Of a stretch of DNA of 58,651 bases, positions 1 to 19,207 are shown piece after piece. Made by a program: the position numbers and the translations under genes. Source of the stretch: Phoronis australis (taxonomy: Eukaryota; Phoronida; Phoronidae); the NCBI GenBank assembly GCA_002633005.1, contig NMRA01000348.1, positions 103,390 through 162,040 on the forward strand, written 5' to 3'. The number at the start of each line of letters is the position of its first letter. Positions within the stretch are counted from its first letter, which is position 1. Below the pieces are notes generated by a model. The model made no database searches, was not told where the DNA came from, and saw only the letters and a list, made by a program, of their open reading frames with translations.

Positions 1-39
1 CTTGGTCTATATAGAATTCTAGATGTCTTCATCAGGCCT

Positions 40-180
40 GGGTAGAGTTCAGTAATGCTATGACCTTGCTAAAAAGAAAGACTGCGAGATTATGCGAGAC
101 TTTGACGTGTATTTTCAATGAGAGCACATGATTTTGGGTAGATTTTTCTAGCCGCGAGACAGCTATTGAACTCTGTCCTA
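40..180 (+). repeat. Dispersed repeat family A, copy 1
   Basis: This stretch carries the blocks TTGCTAAAAAG, GCGAGATTATGCGAGA, GTGTATTTTCAATGAGA and GATTTTGGGTAGATTTTTCTAG. The same blocks in the same order occur at about 57930-58076 (+) and, reverse-complemented, at about 38500-38625 and 45690-45850. No coding potential or terminal inverted repeats are evident, so the class is unknown. Confidence 0.7.
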
Positions 181-708
181 TTTTTCAAGGTGAATCAGAT
201 CTGCAGGTCCTGAGTCCCATTTAGACATTAATCTTTGGCACGGTGCAGCTGGCACGGAACAAGATGATCAGGCCTTTATGCAGCGTACGTCCTGGGCGTG
301 CAAATGGATGCCCATCCAAATGGACGCCCTAGCACTAATCTGGCTACCCTGGCAAGGACGACCAATGTATCATTTGGACGCCCACTGTCAGTCCAACCTT
401 TCAAGTTTGGACATACACTTTGTAATGATTACTAGGAAACCTAAAACCTAGGCACGTAGTTGAAAGGAGAAGTGAGCTCACAGTGCTGACTTTTCAAAGC
501 AATGTTGCCATGTTCAAACAGGTTGAAAGCATTGAGTATCCAACACCTTTCTAGATTTAGCACATCTTTGGTTGTCAGCTGCAGCTCTGGTGACTCATTT
601 TACAGATGATATAATAAACTTAATACAACTATTCGACTCTAGATCTCCAAAAACATAGTGCACTCTTCATTCATCCAATATCTCTAATATTTGTCTGGGT
701 AAGCTACC

Positions 709-836
709 GGGCTGTTTTCTTAAAGTTAGATGTAAAGGTCTTGGTCTACACTGTTTTTTTAGTAAAGAAGCTCACTATAGAGGACTGTTTTGTAAACTTA
801 GATCCAAAAGCCTTGGTCTACGGCTTTTTTGTTAAC
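709..836 (+). repeat. Imperfect tandem duplication, unit about 73 bp
   Basis: Bases 709-766 and 782-836 share the blocks CTGTTTT, AAACTTAGAT/AAAGTTAGAT and CTTGGTCTAC, followed by a T-run and GTAAA/GTTAA. It lies in non-coding sequence. Confidence 0.6.
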
Positions 837-3800
837 CTTGTGTGTGTGTGGGGGGGATTGCTGGTGAACGGTCGTGGGGGTGGGGGTTACACCGTACACG
901 TCGTTGGAATCATGGATATCCTGGAATATTGGGAGCCCCATTATGGACACCCTATTTTCGAAATCCTGGATATAAAGCCCTGAAGATGATCGCTGTCAGG
1001 CTGCCGTATACAACTCAAAAATGGTGTCAAAGCAGAAGTTGTAGGCAGGATTGTGGAGTGCTCATGCGCAAAGATGCAAATTGTGGGAGTCACAGTTCAA
1101 TATTACTGTTGCTGTTATGGTGCTTCTAATTCCCCCAAGTGTATGTAATTCGTGACTTTGAGGTTGATTCAATAATTTAGTTGATCAGCTGATTAATGCT
1201 TTCATCAGTAGGACTACTCTACATAACTAAGCATTTGATTGTTAACTATGTATTCTGACAATTTTCCTACAAAATAAATATTATTCAGGGTTAAAGCTAA
1301 AAGACGTGGTTCTGAACAGCTGATTGGCAAATCGTAAAGTTGCTGCAAAGTTGATCGCCTGTGAATGAGAATTTGCAATGCCAAATCAAAAAAAATCTGT
1401 CAATGAAAAGGGCCACTTAAAAACTACTCTGTTGCCTGTTTCCCCTTTCTCCTACTCCCTTTTCAAAGGACATACAAGAAAAGACTAGGTCAGTAGGTTA
1501 ACTTTTGATGTCTTTTCTCAAATTGTGATGTACTATGTAAGACTCACAGTAAGGTATTGTTGGTGTTGGAAATAAGATATTGTGTGCAATGTGTTAATAT
1601 TTCTGCATACTGCCTACTTCTATTGTCAGCTGTGTTCATTGTCACCTGGTATTCCTTCATTTAGGCCAAATGCAACTACCACAGGTAGCTTTTGGTATGC
1701 AACATGTAGGCAATTAGTTTTCCAATGGGTACTACCTTATGGAGTATGTCTAAATATTTATCTACATGTAGGTCACTGTTTAAAGTAAATGAGCTGTTTA
1801 GTTAGAACATGTCTTATCAACAAGGAGCTTGGCTAGACAGTCTCCTCCAGGTAATGACAACATGTGTCACTGTTCATTTTCACTGTAAGTGTGTTCAAAT
1901 GGAAAGTCATTGTTCATCAGTGGCAAAAACTATCTAGCAGTTAAGGAAAAAAACATTTTGCTCAGCAACACAGTAGGCAAAGCATTGATGAAGTTAAAGG
2001 AGTATGCAAAATGTGTAGAGATGTTACTGTTTCTTTAAGACATGTATTTGATTTTGACGTTGCCTCGAATAGATTCTGTAGATGGCGCTGAACACCTGTT
2101 CATCAAAGACTTGATCGCCATCTGGTGGGATAGTGAATTTAGATGTAGCGCTGCTGTTTCAAAATTTTTGTTTTTAAAAGCAATTTCTAGTGGTGAACAA
2201 AAAACCCAACAGCATGTTGACAGGCGACAATGCTCCATTTTCACTGCTGGAAAACTGTTATTGGTTTTTTACAGCTCATGTCAACCTATAGTATAATTAT
2301 AGCCCATCATTGCATAGTACAGACCCACCCTTCAAGTGTCTGTGGTTTCTCCTGTTTGTAGTGTGGTGAGTGACTGTCAGAATCTGTCTCATTAACATGC
2401 CTTGTCTGCATGGACTGTCAGTGGCCTCATGGGGATAGTGGTAATTGCCTTATCAGCATCTCAAGTAGACTGCTAATTGTTGCTATTATTTGGATTAGAC
2501 AGGCTCCTTGTGTAAGTGTGGGACATTGGGTTTGGGATGGAGGGAGTCTTAGTTGAGCAATTCCTTGAAAGGTCAACCTAGAGGCAATAAAATTAAAATA
2601 GTGACTAGATTAACATTTCTGGTCTCATCTGAAAGCACAATCTCTCTAGTTTCAGGACCCATATTTGATTTCCTATAGCTTTCAATTTTTTTACTAAATG
2701 AACCCACTTTACCCTAAAAACGTAATCCCCATTTTTTGTGTATCGCTAATTATTAACATAAATAAGCTACTTATGGGTATTTCATTAAATCATCAAATTT
2801 GTGCAATCACATGAAGCCTAAATTTTCTTTTGACAAGTATCACATCGTTGACCTCTTGGGTTCAAAGGCGAACTCCTGGATAATGTGGTGTCGTACGTCC
2901 GTCACAAAAAAGTGCTAAAAAGTTCAGTTATCTGATCAGTTTTCAATCAAAATTAAAATAATTTCAGATTCTCTTTTAACTTGTTTCTCAATACCATTGA
3001 CCGGAATTTTAGATCCCAGTGATTACTTGTTTTGTCAGAAATCTAGTTGTCCGGCAAAATCTTCTAAGAAGATGTCACCAAAAAAACGTGTATGTTGTTC
3101 TTGTCAAACATTCCACTAAATCATCATATAAAACAAAACACTGTAACTTGATACAACTCACTGAAATTTATTGTTAACATTTTTTAAAAAAAATTCAAAT
3201 TCGCCGCGTATGTCCGTCACACCCCTTTCAAGGCAGATAAAAAATAGAAAATTTGATATCGTACATGCTTTGAAAGTTATCAATGAGACCTATCAATTGA
3301 TGTATTAATTATTTTCCTATGAGGAAAATTTGTTTCACGATTGATCGAAATATTCTCTGATTGTACATCCGTCACAAGTAGAATTGCCCAGATAATTGTG
3401 TAGTGTTGGGAAAGATTAGTAATGCTTTCAGTTCTAGTCTTCAAATGCCCTGCGACATACCTTGCATGTTATCACAGATTTGTGCATCTAAACATCTGGA
3501 ATTTACAATACATCCAAGACATAGGTGAACAACCATTTGCTGCACCTATTCATTTCAAAAAGTCGATGTGTTCTTCAATTTGCCTCATTATGGAGTTTGT
3601 GCCAAGACTTTATTGGCATCAGAAAGTCAGATAGCAAAGTGATTTCATCACCATCGGTCGCTGTGTTTAACTGTGGGGCAAATGCCCTTCGCATGTGTGG
3701 CATTGTGGGTAAATATTGCAGAATTAGAGAGGGCGCTGCTTCGCTATTCCAGGAAGCAGCTATTGAAAAGGTGCTGCTTTTAAGCTAGCTATAAATGACG

Positions 3801-4657
3801 AGCGAATTGTGCCTTTTACTCTTTCAAAATTGGTCTGATTACATTCCTCAGTGTTACAGGATTCCGTTTCCGTTACCAACTAAAATCACAAGCAATGAAG
3901 CAAAATTCAGCTTTAAGCCGTGAGGCCTTGAAACGGGTTGGTTGACAAATTGTGATTTTAATAGGTGCATTTTCTTTCCATTACCGTACTCCAGGCTCAT
4001 GCATTTTTTCCATTGTTATATTCTCATTGGAAGATTATCTTGAAAACTAAGGGTACTCTAAGTTAATATGAAATTAATATGATTGTGTGTTACAAGTGTG
4101 TGACTTTGTAAGTGTGCTTATCATAAAATGCACTCAACCACCAACTGTTGTCAAAGATATTTTACACTTCCTTATTGGCCTTATGTCAATGAAATTTCCT
4201 TGTGTAATAGACATGGGAAGGTTACTGGAGGGTGTTACAACCTGACCTCTTAAGAGTTTCTGGTCATGAGATTCTTGATAAATTTCGAAGTCTGCACACG
4301 ATATGCCTTCTTTTTGTCCTAGTTCAGAGAATATAGCTGTGCCACTTCATACTAGCTGACACTTTTATTTGCTTCGCAAACATTAGAAATTTGCCTCTCT
4401 GCTCACTTATAAATGGGTTATACATAATTCAGTTGTGAATTGATACCATATATGAAGTCAACTGCTTAGAACATTTGTGCTGTCCTGTCTTCATCTTACC
4501 CCTCCATTTGCTTACTAGTAACAGTAGTTGTGAGTGAAATGAAGGACCAGGACTCAGTCATAATAGTGATTACCATACAGAACTTCTCCTTACCACTAGT
4601 TAGATCCTCAGGAATGTTTAGAAAATGTTAAATATGGCAGGTCACATAAGTGGTGAT

Positions 4658-4931
4658 TTGCAGAGTTTATTTGTAGGGCCTGATACCACAGGCCAGGCAA
4701 AGTCAGCTGTGTGAGTTTATTTGTAGGGGTTGATGAGACAGGCCAGGCAAAGTAAGCTGTGTCAGTTTCTTTGTAGCCCTACAAATAAACTGGGTTTGAT
4801 GAGACAGGCCAGGCAAAGTAAGCCATGTGAGTTTATTCATAAGGGTTGATAAGACAGGCCAGGCAAAGTATGCTGCATGTGACTTTATTTATAGAGATTG
4901 GCGAGACACATCAGGAAACGTATGCTGTGAG
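4658..4931 (+). repeat. Minisatellite, about 50-bp unit, five units
   Basis: Core GACAGGCCAGGCAAAGTAAGC with GAGTTTATTTGTAGGG recurs at spacings of 50, 66 and 50 bp, with a fifth diverged unit at 4881-4931. The 66-bp unit contains an inverted piece of the same unit: CCCTACAAATAAAC at 4777-4790 is the exact reverse complement of GTTTATTTGTAGGG. The array ends about 130 bp before the first CSK coding exon. Confidence 0.8.
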
Positions 4932-5116
4932 AGTACACTGCACTAGTCTGATGCACTGGTGATTTAGTAATGCGACATGTTTTTGTAAAACATGTCTACC
5001 TGAACTTCTTCTCCCTGTCCTGGTAACCTGACATAAGGTTGAGATGCTCTATCTTATCTGTTACAGCCCTGATCCAGCCCTGGACTGGCTTACAGAGATT
5101 GTGTCATCGTTGAAAG

Positions 5117-13134
<8,018 letters not shown>

Positions 13135-16100
13135 TATTCTACCGCTATCGTGTTGAACAAACTGGGTGATGCTATGTCGAGCGTATTCCACGAGGTTGTC
13201 TCTGGGTTTTTGCCCATCGTTTTGTAACGTTATTGTATGATATTTAAATTCTGTCATCTTAGTTGACTAGTGTATTTAGACATACCGCTGGCACGCCGTC
13301 GCCTCGTGTATTGTTCATTGCTAATCATGGATAGTGACAATTGTTCATATCATACGGTCCTATTGGGAACTGCTTTAATAGACAGAAGTATTCAGTTGTT
13401 ATGGCAACTTGAGTATGAAATTTAGCAAGTTTCAAAAAGTGACACACAGCTCCTAAGAGAACCGTTTTGCTCAATGGTAACCTGTCCTACTAACAATTAA
13501 TCTAGGGACCATGGCTGGAGAAATGGCTGACTGGAATTTAGCCAACGATGGCTATCTATGTGGTATTGGTGACTCTCGGTGTCATGGCTACGACAAATGT
13601 GCAATTTAATTTTCACACCTCCTGTATTTACTTTTATTGAATCTAATTTTGCACCGGGGTAGTATTCCGGGGACCAAGATACAGGCAAGGAGAAGGAGAT
13701 GACACTGACACGGCACAAAAACGTGAATGTTTTGTGTGTGCCCGACACTTAACTAGTGTTACGTACCAAAATGGTGGCCATGAAAGCTATTGGTCAGTGA
13801 GGTGAGAATGACGGGATAGTGGTTTTTAAATTATGGGATAGAATTTACGGTTTGTGTTCCATGAGTGAAGATTTTTCATTGCAAGTGTCTTGGGTCTAGG
13901 GAGCTCATCCCCGTTGTCACTCTTTGAGAAGTAGAACTTTCATATACAGCCAGGTGGTAGCAGGGGTCATCACCGGAAGTTGTTTCCCTCACCGCTCTCC
14001 ATTTTGCAAAAACGTTGTCCAATTTATTGCAGTGTGTTAATGTATAATTTCACCGTCAGTCTATTGAAATCGTGTACAGTATCTAACCATAAACATGGAA
14101 ACCTTTAGACATCCAGTCTGGGAGTGTTTGGAGCCAGTTGTAATCATGCTAGGTTGACAGTTGTTGATACGATTATGAAATGAAATCATGAGAAACCCAT
14201 TGATTTAACGCCAATCATGCAGTTCGAAAATATATTTCTTCATGGTTGCGTCATTTTCTGCTGGACATGACAATTTTTGTTTCTTTTGCCATTCATTTTT
14301 AAGGCAATGAGATTCTTTTGCTTCGTAATTCTCCATTTGTTGTGAGAAATGCACAGACAACAAAAGGGCACAGTCACGTGCAGGCACACATATTCACATT
14401 TCACTTAAAAGTGTGATGGGTATTGAGGACATCACCCGCACACGCTGTTATTCAACTTTTCTTCTGGATTTATTGTGGATATTGGAGGATAAGATAAAGT
14501 TGCAACTGACAGCAATATGTGCTTATTCACTGAAATGCTAATGTGTACTAGGGAATGGTGTTTTATGCCATACTCAAATTCATGAATCGGAAAAGTTACA
14601 TTTATGGTAAAAACTATGCTTCATGTGATGGCTATCAGTTCTGTAATTGTCAGACAAACAAGACTTTAATAGGTGAGAAAGCAGTCTTCTAGCTAGTTTC
14701 GAAAGGGGTGCCTGAGGCCTCATCAAAATTCTGTCCGTTGGGTGGATCTTTCGCTGACTTTGCCTCCCTAGTCTAGGTTCTGAAACGCATTTCGTGTCCA
14801 CATTCCACTGTATTTCTACATTTCATGTTTGGAGTGCCACATTTTCTTCTGATGACTGTCACCAACACAGTTGCGTCCTAATTGTTCTTCTCTTAGTGCG
14901 AGTCCAATCCATTTCCAGCTTTTGGTCTTAAAACAATTTGTGTTGCTCACTGGTATTGAAGTTCTTCAATTCAGGTCTGTTTGGAAACATTCGGAACCTG
15001 ATCCTTGCCCCTGGGTTTACTCACTGTTAATCAATGTAGCTGGTTCTAATGAACTAATTTTTGTTCACAAATGCAGGTATTCATAATTATTTACACGTTC
15101 AATGTATTACCCATTAAATGCGAATGTTTAACGTTCGAATTACTGATCTTGTCATGATGGAAGTATTGTTCAAGAATAACTAGCTTTGAATGAGCCATTG
15201 ATAGCGATTTTTTTTTAAAGTCACGTGACTTGCGGTGTAATACCAGCATGTTTTACCCATAACATATCAGGCAAACTGTGTTAATGATCAATGGAGCATT
15301 ACTTCTTCATTTGTGTTGAAACTTGCTGGATCATATTATTCTAACATGAAGAGAAGATTACATGTAAGTCTCATTGTCTGCTGCTGTCTTTGTTTCTTCA
15401 CGCATACACTGTAGGTCGAGGTCAAGATGTTAGCCATCTTGAACACTACTCGGGCATTCATGGCAATAAATGAGAGATACAGTACAGGACGAAAGCAATC
15501 GGACAGATTACTGTGCCCCCGTCACATGAGGGCTAATTTCATGCCTGAACTTTAAAACTGTTTGGTAATTAACTGTTATGGCTGCAAAACTCTTCAAGTG
15601 CAGAATGTTTACAATACTTGTTCATTCCCTTGATTGTTGGATGTGAGGGAAAGCTACACTGTACTGCGATGAATTTGATTTCCACACAGCTGTCGTGACG
15701 GGGAATTCTAGGTCATTTTTTCTGAACATTTTCGTCTTTTACTGCACATCCTACCAATGTTTATGTTCGTTGAATTGTGTATTTTGTACTATTATCAGGG
15801 TTAAGTAGCCGACTTGTTAACAGTTTAAAGTCCCTTGCAGTGCTAATTAAGCTGAACTAGCAAACTTCAAACTTTGCCATCAATCTAGTTTGTGTCGGTG
15901 AATCTCCACTGAAGCTGCGGCAATCAGTTATCAGCATTTGACCTATGGTGTTAAATGTAATGTGGAAAGGAAGTAACTTACTAACAGAACCAAGGATTCC
16001 ACCTCAAAGAGCGAAAGACAACATCACACAGGTGGTGCAGTGTGAGGCCAATTAAGAACAACGGTATTGTTGGCAAAATGAATCTATTGATCAAGTGGAT

Positions 16101-17741
16101 AGTACATAAATTGAATGTCAAGGTGTCTGCACATTCACAAGTTGGATGTTGTCATCGTTCCATTTTGCAAATCAATATCGTTCAGCATCCTCAAGTTTCA
16201 ATAATTTACGGTGAGCTTATGAGCCCTTCAGGAATTGACTATAGAATAGCTATATATCACTGAACTCAAACAGATTGGAATTGCTTTGCCACTGTTGTGT
16301 GCACTTCGGTTAGACCAAAGAAACAAAGTTGGCTCTGATCTTTACCCTGACTAGTTCTGAGACCAACAAGAAAAATTGTTTGCCTACATGAATTTCAGCT
16401 AAGGTATTTTTTTTCTTGAAACTCTGCACACAGGCACATAATCGAGGGTAAGGAAGGTTTGATCTACCATGATTTGTCAAGCAAAGAGTAAGAGTGACAC
16501 TCCATTTTTGCCCGTCTCTGCTTTATTCTTTTTTAGCAACTAAAACCACACAGCACCACCCATTGAATTTTCAAAAAAAAAAACACCCATTGAATTTTCA
16601 AAAAAAAACAAAACAGATCCAATGTTTTTGGCTCCATACTAATTTCCTGACCGATATGTGGTATTGCTTTCCACAATGAAATTTGATAACAGGAAGAATA
16701 GAAAAGCAATCAGCAGTTGTTACCTTGGGTTTCTGTAACTTACGTTTTATACGTTAAGTTATATTAAGTCCCTTGTGGTTTCATACTCTAGAGGGTTATG
16801 GGATAACATTGTAAAAGTTAGAATGATATACAGTAGTTCTTGCATCCCGTTTTGTTGGACCTGCTGTTACTTTGCATTGTACTTTGGTCACACAGTGGTT
16901 AAAATTTAAAAAAAAATGAATGTGTCATGGAAGATTGGCTCATACACAAACTGATTGAGACTAAAGCGTCCGATTGTTGGCTTTTTGTGGAGATGGTCTT
17001 TTGCTGCGCGTGCTGTAGTGCAGGAAGATTTCCTGATTGGTTGGGTTTGTAGTTTTTGGCGTGTATGTCGGGTGAACTCCGTGTGCAGGACAAAGCAAAT
17101 TATGCTCGTTTGTACAATATGTGTTCCATCTCTTTAGCATTGTGAACTGGCTAACCACGGAAGTTGCCTCTAGTCATAACTTTCAGGTCTTAGCAACAAC
17201 TTTTCGTGGATGTTTGTCAACTTAAAAATTAACCAATTTTGTGCCACATTTCGAAGAGAATTCCCATAAATCCGCTGTGTGCACATCTGCTTTCAGAATT
17301 CTGTCAAAGATCAACTGTGTGTTCATGTAATGACATGTGCTAGGTAGTCTGCAATCATAGTTATTGGTGGCTGTGTGTATTAACTGATACATCCTCTCAC
17401 TAGACCTAACACGTAGTGCTGCTTGTCCATGAACAAATCAATGGCCAATTTTTTTCCTTATTACGGTTTCCATTTTACTTCCCAATCTCAATAAATAAGT
17501 TTGGGTAAATCTTTTTTACATCTGGGGCTGTTATACAGCTTGGTAGGTAGGGCCATTATTCTGTGTTGATTGCCTGTGATTGTCATCCATATTTTCTCAG
17601 GCTGGCCATCACTAGGCAGTGACATGTACGGCATTTTCCACCTAGTTGGTGGAGTCTGTTTGTGAACATTATTGTATATATTAATAAATTTGCAACATAT
17701 ATTGATTTGTAAATTAGCTCACATTGATCGTCAGCAATAAA
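13135..17741 (+). other. CSK: CSK 3' flank or long 3' UTR, ending at a candidate poly(A) signal
   Basis: No coding exon is visible after the CSK stop. AATAAA hexamers occur near 15466, 17488, 17681 and at 17736-17741; the last has a GT/T-rich stretch downstream and is a reasonable terminal signal. The region is mostly unique AT-rich sequence, with a 27-bp tandem duplication at 16555-16611. Whether one UTR spans 4.6 kb cannot be told from sequence. Confidence 0.4.
16555..16611 (+). repeat. 27-bp tandem duplication with A-run
   Basis: CACCCATTGAATTTTC followed by A8-11 occurs twice head to tail. Confidence 0.85.
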
Positions 17742-17899
17742 ATCTTGCTGGATGTAGATTCAAGGAGTTTTGTATTCATGTTCAGGACTGTGCATTTGGT
17801 CTGTATATTGCATATGTCATTTGTCAAGAAATTTTGTAGTAGATAACCAGTTCTTAAGGTACGTAGGACTTCACTGGCAAGGATGTGTAGTTAGTTAAA

Positions 17900-18225
17900 T
17901 ATCTTCAAAACAATTGATTTTAATTCAATAAAAGTATTATTTTCTGAACGTAGCGAGCTTGAAGGATTTGATTTTTTTACTTTGTACCAGTCATTCAGTG
18001 GGTGAGCATACCCGTTTTTTTATTTAAACTTGGCATAGTAGCAACTGGAGGTGCATTGCTAGCAAACAACTATCAATAACCATCAAATTTTATTCGATGA
18101 ACGTAAATATTCAAGATGAGATCTCAAAAATGCTGTAACAGTTTACTAAAATATTTTGTTTTCATTTTATGCAATGTTGGAGTTTTTTCGTGAAAATCAA
18201 GTCTTTTTTATTTGTAAAGGTGAGA
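17900..18225 (+). repeat. Dispersed repeat family C, copy 2
   Basis: It is collinear with the copy in CSK intron 4 at 8560-8900, sharing GATTTGATTTTTTTACTTT, CATACCCG, ATTCAAGATGAGATCT, TTTTATGCAATG and TTTTTTCGTGAAAATC. It lies between the convergent ends of CSK and UBL7. Confidence 0.65.
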
Positions 18226-18557
18226 GATTTATAAAACAATCCTATAGTCACTGAATTTGTGAAAGCAGCGAGCAACATTAAAGCCAGTTAGCTTCTTCAC
18301 AAATCCGCCACATCACTTGACCAGAGCGGGACTGCCAGGTACACAATCCAACACAATTGCATGAAAAGGCAGATTCATCTATTTAGAAAAGTTTAGGTGC
18401 AAGTAAAATTATCCTGAAGAATATTCTATATCAAAAACAATGAGTACAAAGATGGTAATGAAATTCAGTGCTGTGGCTCCTGCACCTAGTAGTCTATAGA
18501 AATGAAAAAGTAGGAATTGCTTATTCTTGCTGAAGAGTTACATGTAGTTAGTTTACC

Positions 18558-18618
18558 CCTTTGGCCAAAAATGGAGGTACGGGTCCTTGGGTCCCTCTCA
18601 TCCTGTATCCGCCTATGG
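18558..18618 (-). repeat. GCGGAT-ended repeat fragment
   Basis: On the minus strand it begins CATAGGCGGATACAGG and runs into GGGACCCAAGGACCC. This resembles the minus strand of 38285-38347 (CATAGGCGAATTT, GGGAGGCCCAAGCACC). It is probably the end of a short non-autonomous DNA element. Confidence 0.5.
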
Positions 18619-19072
18619 TATGTAAGACTGGGGAGGTCAACTACGGGTCTGAGACATAGTTTCACCACAATGTTCTAAATGTCTCCTCTTGAACACAAAC
18701 TCCCTATTAAATCTTATAGGAAGACAAAACTAACAAAAAAGCTAGCAATATCCATCAAAATCCATCACTCATCATCAAAGAAATGGCCAAAATACAGAAG
18801 GAAATGAGATGGAATACAAGACATTCAAATCAGTTGAAAATTAGTCATTAACATTTACTTCATAAACATTACATTCTCACCATTATTCAGTGGCTCACAC
18901 TGATAACAATGCCATGGTTTGACCACAGAGTGAAATTTGAAATCTCCAGGTCTGAGTGAATGATCAGTTTTCATTGTCGAGTGTCGACATGTTTTAATAA
19001 CACATCGACTGTTGTCAGTTATACAGTAATTGCTTCACTGTCCTCAGGGTCACAATAACAATGATATTCCTT

Positions 19073-19207
19073 TTATATGCCAGAGTCTCCAAAAATGAGA
19101 TCCAGCGCAGCGTCGATGTTTCCTCCTGTCTGCTGTAGAGCGTTGCGAGCCACAGTTTCATTTTGTATCCCCATTCCAAGAAGAGTATGAACTTGCTGGT
19201 CAAAGGA
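19073..19207 (-). other. UBL7: UBL7 UBA domain (last exon)
   Basis: It encodes a three-helix UBA domain with the MGI loop (LLGMGIQ), ARNALQQTGGN and DAALDLIFGDSG before the stop at 19073-19075. The MG(I/F) loop and the TGGNI turn are the residues that usually contact ubiquitin, and both are kept. Confidence 0.93.

Larger units (their letters stand above)
1..5066. other. Non-coding region upstream of the first CSK coding exon
   Basis: No open frame here has family-like sequence or plausible exon structure; the short frames at 741-1129, 1582-1788, 2035-2296 and 3422-3788 look like chance. The region holds a dispersed repeat (about 40-180), a tandem duplication (709-836), a GT/G-rich run (840-885) and a 50-bp minisatellite (4658-4931). 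An untranslated first exon and the promoter of CSK probably lie here or left of the window, because the first coding exon is preceded by a good splice acceptor at 5064-5066. I could not identify a TATA box or transcription start. Confidence 0.6.

Noticed and set aside
842-1129. 95-codon frame near the left edge
   Set aside because: It starts in a GT/G-rich run and encodes no recognisable domain.
4658-4931. CRISPR-like array
   Set aside because: Units are contiguous diverged minisatellite repeats without unique spacers, in an animal genome.
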